NCBI RefSeq assembly: GCF_051014685.1
Contig: NC_135054.1
Coordinates: 9,366,001 to 9,430,000 of the forward strand
Length of the DNA stretch: 64,000 nucleotides
Source of the DNA: Ptiloglossa arizonensis
Lineage: Eukaryota; Arthropoda; Insecta; Hymenoptera; Colletidae
Direction of reading: 5' to 3'
The notes beneath the pieces are model-generated. The model did no database searches, was not told the origin of the DNA, and worked only from the letters and a program-made list of their open reading frames with translations. Position numbers and translations under genes: made by a program. Of the stretch, positions 53,601 to 62,176 are shown in pieces (within the stretch, counting starts at the first letter, position 1; each line of letters starts with the position of its first letter).

Positions 53601-56600
53601 GAGATAGGTATACAGCATTTTATCCGATTCATCGACACCACCCATGAAGGCATTGTAAGATTGAATAATAGCGGGTTTTGTCGAATGTATTTCTCTGCCA
53701 TGTCGATTTTTTATTATTCTCACATTTTGATCTTCCGCTTTCGTTGAAATTAATAATACAGGATTTTTTATACTTTTTTTTTCGCGATACGCACAGAACA
53801 ATACTTCATTGTTTCGAAAATATTTTACCTCATTTACATTAGCTTCTTTCAAGTTATCGGGAATACATTTCTTATTTCTTCTAATAGTTCCAGTTAAATA
53901 GGTATCCATAGAATACAAATATCTAGCTAAATCAACGCTAGTAAAAAAGTTGTCGACAAAAACGTGATATCCCTTATGCAAACAATTGCTATCTTTTAAT
54001 AAATTTACAACAACATCATATCCAAGTTCAAACTTTTTTCTATCACTAGTAATTGTTGATTTTGCACCGTCGTAGCAATAGAACGTTAAACAATATTTTG
54101 AAATTGAATCACACAGCATCCAGAATTTTATATCCCAACGTTGATGTTTTTTATTTGGCAAGTATTGAGTTATGCTAGAATGACACAGCGTCCCAATTAA
54201 CAACTCATCAATTGATAATTCTTTATGTGGTTTATAATGTAATTTGAATACTCTGTTAGCGTGTTCAACAAGTGGTTTAAATTTTGCACAGGCATCGTAT
54301 TTCTCGTGACTAGGTGGAAAACATAAAGAGTTATCAATTAAGTGAAAATATTTCAAAATTTGTTGAAATCTATTTCGCGGGAACATTCTTCGGAACCACG
54401 GTATGTTACGTGAATTTTCGGACCAATATGAACGTATATTGGGTTTTCTTGTAATTCCCATTTCCAGCAGCACTGCTGTAAATGCCTTCATCTCTAACAC
54501 AGTAACTGGTGTCCAATTCTCTGTTCTATATGAATCTAATTCTCCAGATAAGTGCCTTGAATAATTCGCATATTTATTAGTTTCCTCAACTATTAGTGAC
54601 CATAGTTCTGAATCAAAGAATAGTTCAAAGTATTCGATGGGTTTACTCTGGTTAGAGAAGTTACATCGCGAACCAGATTCTTCGCTAGATTCGAGAGAAT
54701 CACGTTGAGTAGAAACGTCTTTAGCAATTCGTACACTGTTCAGTGAACATTGATGAGATAAATCACTATCACTATCCTCCGAAGTATTCAAAATGTGTTG
54801 TCTTTTGATCTTTGCAGGAACAATGTAGTCGTCATCGTCGTCAATAATATGATCACATGGATTTGAGATTATGCTCATAGGTTTTCTTTTTCGATTCATT
54901 GTACCTTTTTGGGGATGCATCAAATTTAGAAAAGTTAACCAGTAAACTTAAATTAATTTTTTACTTACTTTTTGCGTTACTTCGTCTATTCATTTTGAAT
55001 CACAATTATTAGCAATGAGAAACACTTATGGAAGAATACGTCCGATCACTTTGCCAACTGCAACAAATGTGACGACGCGATGTGAAAAAAATAAGAATCT
55101 TATATGCACAGATCATAAAAAAAAGAAGCGCTATCGCGCTGATTGGGATTTATCGACATAAAATAAACGAAGCGCTATCGCGCCGCTTGGAATTTATCGA
55201 TATAAAATAAAAGAAGCGCTATCGCGCCGCTTGGGTTCTGTTGTACTCATTTACAGAAAGCACGGTTACGCTGTTCGGGATTTTTCGACAGTGTTTTTTC
55301 AATACCACTTGGGACCCAAACGGTTAAATAGACTTCTATTCAGAGTGATTACCATGTAATGAATTAGGCTTGCGGCAACAGATTAGAGTTCCTACGCTTT
55401 TTAATTCTTTTTTATATTATATCATTTTTTTATATAAAAACACATAACGTTCAGCTCTTTTTTTTCGCAAGTGTTTCTAAACCCCACAAGGGATGCCGAC
55501 ATGCCAAAATCATTACTTTTATTTTACTATCTGAAAGAATAGATAACTGACGTTTTTTCTCTTTCAGTTCGTACCATTCATCATCCACAAAATCCTTGTG
55601 TTACTCTTCATATATGTTCTTATAATCTGAGTCATTATTATTAATTAAACACTCTTCTGTTAGCACTTCGTTATTCATTTTGCAAGTCGATGATATTTTC
55701 ACATATTGTCATTACCACATCATAAGTTACAGTAGATGCTTCATCAACAATTAAATTTTCACTACAAAGGCACTGTTAAGAATAAACTAAAGCATATTTT
55801 AATAGTTGCTTTTCGTTTAATCTTTCTTTAAACTCACAATCACTCGTGTAAAAAATATTAACTAATTGTAAAGTTGAAAAAGAAAGAAGAGAAACAATTA
55901 GTGCACGAGAACCAAAAGGATTTTGAATGAGAAAAGAGACAATGGATCGTATTGTATATGGGATAAAGCAATAACATTAATCACCTTGAATATTTGTTAT
56001 TTTTAAAAATACAGAAAAACTTTGTTAGTGAAAGTTATATGGCTTAAAGGGGGCCATAACAGGGTCAAACAATAAGACTTACATCATAAGAGATGCTTAA
56101 AGTGATTTTCATTTGCATTAATTCATTACTGGAATTGTCAAACTAGTAAAATATATACACCTATATTATTCATTCTATACAATAGTAGTAAGAAATGTAA
56201 ATACAGAATAAAAGTAATACAAGGTTAAAGTGAGAGAAAAAAGAAGCTAAGTGTTCTAGATAAAAGATGTGAGGCATAGGAACCCATTAAGCCTTAATAT
56301 TTATACGACTGACACAGAAGGGTAACTAAAAAACTAATAAGATGGAGAAATAGTAATACAGAAAAAGTTGGACAGTATACAAGGTCATTCATAAATGCAT
56401 GTCCATACTTTAGGGAGTAAATCTAAGCACTAAAATAACAAAAAAAGCATCATATGAACATGTGTTGTATATACCTTGGTTTCAATTTATGGATGATTAA
56501 AGAAAATGTACAAAGTGTCCACCTTGTCCTTTAATACTTTTATTTTGGGTCTTTTTAAAATTTATTGTAAATTTATCAGAAGCCAACAATGTACTGTGCA

Positions 56601-57675
56601 AAACTAAGAAGTTAAGAGAATAAAAAAGAAATTGAGAATCATATTGTGTACAGTTTTTAGTTAGCCTTTGAAGACCTATGATTAATTGTAAGTAAAAATT
56701 GCTACTTGCTGTTTATATTTTTCTTAATGCAGACATCATCTTTTCAGCTCCCAGTTGTACAAGATCTATAAGAAAAGGTACAACATGGGTTTGAAGCTAT
56801 TTAAGGAACATATCTGACATTTTGAGCAAGGATGAAATTCAGTATTAAAATGTACAATAGCGAATATAAAGGCATGAATGTTTTCTTTAATTTTTTATAA
56901 CTCAAAAAGTAAGGAATATAAAACACATGGTTATAAGACATTTTTTACTTACTTTAATGTGTAAACAAACTCCATAAAGTATGGCCATGTGTTTATAAAA
57001 TCACCTTGTATTGTTAATTTATGCAAATGGCCTGATTCTACTTATAATATAGTAGAAAATATTAAAAATGTTGAAAAGACTAAGGAGGTATGCTGGAAAA
57101 TATAGGAAAAGACATAATAACTAGGTATAGAATTAGTTTATAATACAGAGTGAAAAAGAAAATGATAGAAATTATTAATACTATTATATTGGATTATAGC
57201 AGAGGAAACAATCAAAATGTTTTATCACCAAATCTTTCAACGCAATACTTAAAGATCATTGTACCTATTACAATGAATTGAATTTATGGTATTTTTATAT
57301 ATATTAAACAAATAAGTAATATATTTTAATATATGTATCAGTAATTTGTACATCTATTATGGTAATATTCTAATAATAAACAATACTTATAGCTGCCAAA
57401 AGAATAGAAAACACAAAAACATTTATCAAAGAGAACAAATTTTTGTAAGAAGTATATAAAACCAAATAATACCATGGAAATGCATTAATTTGTTTAATAA
57501 ATATTAACAATCTGTACATAAAAAAAACTACAAAAGAATTTTAAAATGATTAATACGAATCTTTTAATTATAGTCAAAAAGAACATCAAAACTTACCTGG
57601 TTTCTGTTCACCACAAACAGAAATAATCATTTTTTGTACGAGATCACCCACGGTTTCTGCTTCCGTTTCATTCAT
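41663..57675 (-). CDS. Grip91: Gamma-tubulin complex component 3 (GCP3/Grip91), 11 coding exons
   Basis: GCP3 is a core subunit of the gamma-tubulin small complex and ring complex that nucleates microtubules at centrosomes. Exons, in transcript order: 57675-57597, 49941-49775, 48699-48567, 47909-47495, 47406-46904, 46813-46621, 46107-45903, 45241-45020, 43569-43438, 43342-43085, 41839-41663; all GT/AG with consistent phase, 827 aa (human 907). The N-terminal GRIP1 region includes VLVQDLIYSFQGIEG, LSELGYLHN and CQGQKGG. The C-terminal GRIP2 region includes HYLLLGQGHF-type sequence, RLDVRLL, GWDVFILDY, LWRAKRME, HQMQY, ECSWD and a final RLDFNEYY. GCP3 rather than GCP2 is chosen from the KGG...AVYEFSNHGD and GWDVF contexts. 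Intron 1 is 7.7 kb and full of mobile-element sequence. The start lies head-to-head with OSTC. Confidence 0.95.
43921..44590 (+). pseudogene. Mariner-family transposase fragment, 5' truncated
   Basis: It lies in a GCP3 intron (43570-45019), antisense to GCP3. In + frames the mariner catalytic-domain landmarks appear: CVWWDWKG then LLPNNQTINSEKYC (about 44050-44130), the third-aspartate region HPPYSSDIAPLDFH (about 44290-44330), and FVAEKPENFW...DEIIKFA ending at a stop near 44467. Frameshifts separate these blocks. A mariner-type end reading TTAGGTTGTTTAGAAAGTTC on the minus strand reaches 44588, followed by TA. No matching left end is visible. This is a dead copy. Confidence 0.85.
48897..49209 (-). 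pseudogene. Remnant of a piggyBac-like transposase N-terminus
   Basis: It lies in the GCP3 intron between coding exons 2 and 3 (48700-49774). A short minus-strand frame has MNQERKIISIIKNPNY followed by an acidic run and LVPI. This parallels the start of the complete piggyBac-like transposase at 53244-54923 (MNRKRKPMSIISNP, acidic run, YIVPA). Upstream bases are also similar (AATTATTAGC context). Nothing of the catalytic core remains. A 14-bp inverted repeat (48906-48919 / 48940-48953) lies next to it. Confidence 0.65.
50035..51516. mobile_element. 1.5-kb element bounded by ~130-bp imperfect inverted repeats
   Basis: 50035-50166 aligns with the reverse complement of 51392-51516. Spacing is conserved inside: the GTTACAATTTTG and TTTACAGATGTGA blocks are 51 bp apart in both. 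Identity is roughly 75-80%, falling outward. The interior (about 50540-51065) is strongly GC-rich and includes an R1-like fragment. It may be an old foldback or terminal-inverted-repeat transposon, or two opposed copies of one repeat. Confidence 0.6.
50557..50610 (+). pseudogene. Fragment of an R1-clade-like non-LTR ORF2 zinc knuckle
   Basis: One + frame reads CHCPTDQDTMQHTLEVCPA and then meets a stop at 50611. The C-x-C ... H ... C spacing with HTLE and CPA is typical of the C-terminal zinc knuckle of R1-clade non-LTR retrotransposons, where a Trp usually follows. Surrounding GC-rich sequence is broken in all frames. The fragment is short, so the assignment rests on this motif alone. Confidence 0.5.
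53244..54923 (-). CDS. piggyBac-type transposase, 559 aa, open frame
   Basis: The enzyme cuts and pastes the element at TTAA sites through a DDD catalytic core. The frame is uninterrupted. Catalytic aspartates fit D239 (LSIDELLIGT), D324 (FVDNFFTS) and D431 (GGVDESDK), each in its usual family context. The N-terminus is acidic and Ser-rich. A C-terminal Cys/His-rich domain (C523, C526, C539, C542, C550, C556 with histidines) matches the zinc-binding domain of the family. Translation may start at the second methionine-containing context, MNRKRKPM (residue 9), which is shared with the remnant at 49.1 kb. It is antisense to nothing and lies in the same orientation as GCP3. Activity is unknown. 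Confidence 0.92.
   Translation of the reverse strand: MMHPQKGTMNRKRKPMSIISNPCDHIIDDDDDYIVPAKIKRQHILNTSEDSDSDLSHQCSLNSVRIAKDVSTQRDSLESSEESGSRCNFSNQSKPIEYFELFFDSELWSLIVEETNKYANYSRHLSGELDSYRTENWTPVTVLEMKAFTAVLLEMGITRKPNIRSYWSENSRNIPWFRRMFPRNRFQQILKYFHLIDNSLCFPPSHEKYDACAKFKPLVEHANRVFKLHYKPHKELSIDELLIGTLCHSSITQYLPNKKHQRWDIKFWMLCDSISKYCLTFYCYDGAKSTITSDRKKFELGYDVVVNLLKDSNCLHKGYHVFVDNFFTSVDLARYLYSMDTYLTGTIRRNKKCIPDNLKEANVNEVKYFRNNEVLFCAYREKKSIKNPVLLISTKAEDQNVRIIKNRHGREIHSTKPAIIQSYNAFMGGVDESDKMLYTYLDERRTVKYWKKVAFNIISRMVSNAYIIYKERVDSKAMNRLDFISNIIFEIECEWMNEKKAGGHVKEKTFGLVKLPHRNLRRCVVCSTTNDVKRSHLICVQCKKGIHPTCFDKHRCYKL
55125..55256. repeat. Three 44-bp subterminal repeats of the piggyBac-like element
   Basis: GAAGCGCTATCGCGC begins at 55125, 55169 and 55213, so the period is exactly 44 bp. 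The core is a near-palindrome (GCGCTATCGCGC) and each unit includes TTATCGA(C/T)ATAAAATAAA. Such arrays may be transposase-binding sites. Confidence 0.85.
55470..55678 (-). pseudogene. Unknown coding remnant with one premature stop
   Basis: From an ATG at 55678 the minus strand encodes 25 residues rich in E/N/D, a TAA stop, then about 46 further residues in the same frame (basic, ending near LWGLETLAKKKS) before a final TGA. The second half resembles short helix-turn-helix-like leaders of some transposases, but I cannot name the family. It lies about 150 bp outside the piggyBac right end, in GCP3 intron 1. Confidence 0.35.
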
Positions 57676-58322
57676 ATTTATTAGTTTAGTTAAATCAATT
57701 TGATTATTATCTTACTCAGATAAATTATATATAAACTTATAATGTATGTACAATACCAATACTCAAACTAGAATAAAATTAAAGATTAACTGACATTAAA
57801 TCACGTAAACAATTTACGCGCGTACAAAACATCAGATCACGAAACAAATACATAGCGAAAGATGATGTGATAAATTCAAGTCGAATTGCAGCGCTCTCTG
57901 TATCTTATGGTCAAACTAAGGAAAATGTATACATACAGATATAGTCTATGTCTTGCAAGAGCCTGAGTGTTAAATAAAGTCACATGACTTTTAACAGGAC
58001 CAAATTCAAAAGAACTGTGCCCTGGATTAATAGAAATCTAATAGAATCTATACAAGTTACAATTTGCAAGATCAAAGGTGCATCGATGAGACTCATACTT
58101 AATATAATAACTCAGTTTTAATATTGAATGTTTATATGTGCAAAATTCGTAGCTGTAACTAAGGGCTGTTGATATTTATCACCTCTAGTCATGACTATTG
58201 ATAGTTCTCCACCCCTAGTCATAACGACACGTCGCAACTCCGTGATCTGAAGTCTTAACCCTGTATTGTTACAGGTTCATTTTCTACCGGTATACGTTTG
58301 AGGTTACAATACATTTTTAAAT
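57676..58322. promoter_or_regulatory. Divergent promoter region, GCP3 / OSTC
   Basis: The two start codons face away from each other across 647 bp. ACTATTGATAGTTCT at 58194-58208 differs by one base from ACTATCGATAGTTCT in the MTERF3/GatA promoter. A TGATATTTA...CCTCTAG stretch just before it also has a counterpart there. CTAGTCAT occurs twice (about 58186 and 58216). Confidence 0.5.
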
Positions 58323-59698
58323 ATGGAATGTGTATACCGGTTACCATTCTCAGTGTTGGAAGTACCTAACTTAAAATTAAAAAAGCCATCATGGTTTACA
58401 AAACCTAGTGCTATGGTTGTTTTTTCATTCATACTTTTATCATATTTTTTAGTAACAGGAGGTTAGGATTATATAAATTATGAATTTCTTTATAATTTTT
58501 CTTTCATTTCATAAAATTATCCACCGTTTATAAATATTTACAAATTTTTAAAGGTATAATATATGATGTAATTGTGGAACCACCTGGTGTAGGTTCAACA
58601 ACTGATGAACATGGTCATACCCGCCCTGTAAGTAAATATAGTAATAATAACTTCATATTAATATTTAACTATTTTCTCATTATTTTATGTTTATTTATTG
58701 CAGGTAGCATTTATGCCATATCGTGTAAATGGTCAATATATTATGGAAGGATTAGCATCTAGTTTCCTTTTTACTTTAGGTGGAATTGGATTTATAGTGT
58801 TAGATCAAACACATAGTCCATCAACACCTAAACTTAATAGAATTCTTCTAATATGTGTGGGATTTATCAGTGTCATTGTATCATTTATTACTTGTTGGAT
58901 TTTTATGAGGATGAAATTACCGTAAGATATATAATTGTTCATATATTTATATTATAAGTATTAAATATTATTTTCTATTTACGGGTTTAAAAAATTTATA
59001 TTAATTTTATGTCATTATACAGAGACCAATTTTTTATATACAATGGTAATGAGTGTAATGAAGATCTCATATTCTTTAGAACACTTCATTATTGCTTAAA
59101 TAAAATAAGAATTTTCTCTTTGTATGTTAAACATATGATTTCCATATTTCTATGCCAAAGACTGCTTTAGATAAATTTTCTAGGTTTCTATAGTATACTA
59201 CAATAGTATAAAAAGATATCTAAATGTGATTAATAATTTCAATAATAAATAATAAGTACAAATATTGTTTGTGGAGGTATATATATTTATCAGCATCAAC
59301 AAAAGTGTTAGTTTATTCCTCATAGCTTCTATACATGTAGAGAAAAAGTTATTTTAAATTTTGTCCTCTATAACATATCTACAAGTAGATAAAAAAAAGT
59401 AGAAGTAGAAATACAAATGTAAATCAAATAAACCAGAGTCAGTTTATATACAAGGGCCGACGAATTTAACGACTATTAAATATTACCGTAAACCGTAAAC
59501 ATTAACCACTTATACTTCGGTAACGAAGCTTTAAATTTCAGAATTATTCAGAACTTTCAATTTTATATTAACATGTTAAATAAATCCTGCAAATGGTTCT
59601 ATATTTAATTAATATTTTGAACAAAAAAAATACATGATAATACATGACGTTATTTGTATTAACAATGTTTTTTTTTCAGGGGATATCTACAATCATAA
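58323..59698 (+). CDS. OSTC: Oligosaccharyltransferase complex subunit OSTC (DC2)
   Basis: OSTC is a small membrane subunit of the STT3A-type oligosaccharyltransferase, which N-glycosylates proteins as they enter the ER through Sec61. Four exons, 58323-58461, 58554-58627, 58704-58921 and 59680-59698 (GT/AG, consistent phase), encode 149 aa, the same length as the human protein. Landmarks include [58 protein letters not shown] and the end MRMKLPGYLQS. Three hydrophobic segments fit the known topology. The last exon encodes only six residues and the stop. Intron 3 (58922-59679) holds nothing I recognise. Confidence 0.97.
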
Positions 59699-59902
59699 AG
59701 TTAATGTATTTGGAAGTGATGTGAATTGGAACTTAACACTTTTACGTACATAATATATGATATACGTCTGAGTACAGAGAACTGCTATGGTTTGTTACTT
59801 CATTGTGTAATAGGTATGTTAAGAAGAATATAATTTGCAAATGATATTATGGAAATATTTTTTAAATACATTTCAAAAAACGAAATTTTTGTATTTTTTT
59901 AC

Positions 59903-60900
59903 CTAGATTTTTACTCCTTTTTTAAAATAGAATAATCTATAGTCTGTAATTAATTTTTTTGAAGCTCTCGTTCCGGAGTGCAATAAACAATGTAGACTAT
60001 TGAAAATTTGTCGGCGATAGATTTTTGAGACATATAGTCGGACTGTACTTGTGGTGATATCGCAATATATTTCTACCTCTACTCCAGTCACGGTTGGAAA
60101 ACGTATTTTCTTAAATTTTAACGCGGTTTCAGCCAGTAAGAGATGTTGCAGTTCTTCGTCTGAATGTTGAGATTCGGCTACTTGGGTGATATCTAAACAC
60201 GCTGGTATATGTACGTCTTCTACTCGGGATACAACGTCCACAACTATAGTGTCTTTTCTGCTATCAAAACGTATGCCTGTCGTAAATTGTCCTATGAAGT
60301 CGAAATGTCTAAATTGTCGTTGTACAGTTTTTCAGCCACTGTAAACCAGAGGTTTATGGTTGGTAAACATAATGAATGTTTGTTCTTCAATTTGGTGTCG
60401 GAATCGTCGCACGGCGGTGTATATTGCTAGTAATTCCCAATCATACGCGCTGTATTTGCGTTGAGCGGAAGAAAGGGTTTTTGTGCAGAAAATTATAGGC
60501 TGCCAAGTATTATTGATTTATTGTTGCAATGCCGCGCCTATTAAGTAGTCGAACACGTCCACGCTCACGCGCAGGTGTGCCTTTCAATAAATCGGTTAAT
60601 GACACCTATAGTTTTGCCGCATTCTGAAACAGCAGTAGAAATTGACCATTCCTAAGAATCGTTGTAATTCCTTTATGTTCGCGGATTTGGTAAAATATTG
60701 TTGTAGTTATGGGAAAATCTGTTTGATATGCTCTAAACGTTCAGTCTCGTTTCTAGACACTATTAGTATGTCGTCCAAATATGCGTAACAGAAATCTAGA
60801 TTGTGCAGAACCTCATTTATAAATCTTTGGAAAGTTTGTGTTGAATTTCAAAGCCCATACAGCACTTTAACGTATTCAAAGAGATGTACCTGATCTCATA
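59903..60900 (-). pseudogene. Decayed Gypsy-type (Ty3) retrotransposon pol fragment
   Basis: Reading the minus strand from high to low coordinates gives reverse transcriptase with the YLDD box (about 60771-60782) and following IKELQRF-like sequence. RNase H follows (YDWELLAI... and FTNHKPLVY, about 60335-60470). The start of the integrase zinc-binding region comes last (LH...H.GTRA...L, 59903-60241). Several stops and frameshifts break it, and neither LTR is visible. It lies downstream of OSTC, antisense to it. This is an old dead insertion. Confidence 0.85.
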
Positions 60901-62176
60901 TATTTATCTCCTGTGATACATTCTTTATTGGCATTCCAGAAAATCTAAGGATCACCTTCAATCGCTGTCAATTTGTACTCTACACCATCTCCACAAGATC
61001 CCACTCTTACTTAATAATATAATTACTATGCTTTTGTTCAAATAAAGTCAGTTTACAATTTGGAACTAAATTAATGTGTTTTGAAATTTATTTGAAACCT
61101 CAATTTTGTTTCTCTACTGTAAAATGTGATGTGAATACTTTTATGACCTACGATATGTTATTAAATCTAATAAAGTTTTTCTAACTCTGAGATCTGTTAT
61201 TTGATTTCAATTAAATTTGTACATATTATCCTCACATAATCCCCATACGTGATATATAAAACAATTTCAATATAGTTACTATATTGTACAGTTTGTGTCA
61301 ATTTCAATTAGGAATACATGTCGTCGTTCAAATACTTTTGTGAGCCTGTGTATTTATGTCCTTGGTTGTATCAAATGTATGGCTAAATGTGCAGCTGGTA
61401 AGTATACTGTCAATAAACTGATCTCTAAAGTTGCCAATATTCCTAATTGTTTTACGTCTCAATGGACGATGTGCTGTGTTGCATTTTACAGTCCGATGCA
61501 GACGAGTGACTTCTCACCGTACAATTGTATGTCTTCATTGTTTCCAATTGGAAGAATAAAAAAAGGCCTACTTAACAATAGCATTATTGTTAAGTAGGCC
61601 TTTTCTCGCTCTTTGCTTCTTACGGACAAATCAGTTTTTAATAGTATTTTTAATTAATGTTTCCGTAATCCTTGTCATTTATGTTTTTGACCTGTATAAA
61701 AAAATCGGTAATTATTTAGAAAAGGGAGATCTCACCGATATCGATGATTTTTCAATATGTGTAGAAATTAATATTTTAAACAATTTTTTCTCGTAAATCG
61801 AACTTTATTTGTTTTAGTATGAAAGAAATAACCTCACATTCGCCTTTTTTCTTTCGACTTCCCGAAGTTGTCTGAAATGCTGATTTCACGGACACATGGC
61901 TTAGGCATCATATACATATGTGAAGGTGGAGAAAATTGAACATGGCGTCGATTAGATCAGAATGCTTTTTCTAGCATCAGTGGTGCAAAATGCTTTACAT
62001 CGTTTAGTTAATGAGCATAACATTAACTTATTAAAAATTATTTTGTTTATAATATATATAAATTCAGTTTTGATACACTAGGTTATATCGTCATCCATAA
62101 ATTAAAATATAAATATATTAGTTCACAATTATTTTAAATCTATAATATTAAGTGGGTTTTTATATTATTGACAGTC
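60901..62176. other. Intergenic region upstream of INTS2
   Basis: It contains a perfect inverted repeat (61561-61604), a short segment similar to one in Kidins220 intron 1 (61495-61554), and AT-rich DNA. TTGACAG at 62168-62174 just before the INTS2 ATG looks like a splice acceptor, so a 5'UTR intron is likely and the promoter may lie further upstream. Confidence 0.5.
61561..61604. repeat. Perfect 20-bp inverted repeat with 4-base loop
   Basis: 61561-61580 is the exact reverse complement of 61585-61604, separated by GCAT. The arm begins AAAAGGCCTACTTAACAATA. No gene boundary or named element explains it. Confidence 0.95.

Larger units (their letters stand above)
52900..55327 (-). mobile_element. 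piggyBac-like DNA transposon, apparently complete
   Basis: The left end (52901-52919) and right end (reverse complement of 55306-55326) share a TIR of the form TAACCGTTTGGGTCCCAAG, 17 of 19 bases identical. TTAA, the piggyBac target, is intact at the right (55324-55327) and reads CTAA at the left (52900-52903). Subterminal repeats with a GCGCGATAGCGCTTC core occur at both ends: three 44-bp units at 55125-55256 and a related copy at about 52915-52940. The single gene inside is the transposase. Total length is about 2.43 kb, within GCP3 intron 1. Confidence 0.85.
49942..57596 (-). other. GCP3 intron 1 (7.65 kb), mobile-element rich
   Basis: It contains the inverted-repeat element (50035-51516), a GC-rich patch (about 52190-52370, possibly retroelement debris), the piggyBac-like element (52900-55327) and an unknown coding remnant (55470-55678). 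From about 55800 to 57590 I see only AT-rich DNA. Confidence 0.7.

Noticed and set aside
61295..61597. 100-residue open frame upstream of INTS2
   Set aside because: No recognisable domain. It runs into the perfect hairpin and is in low-complexity context.
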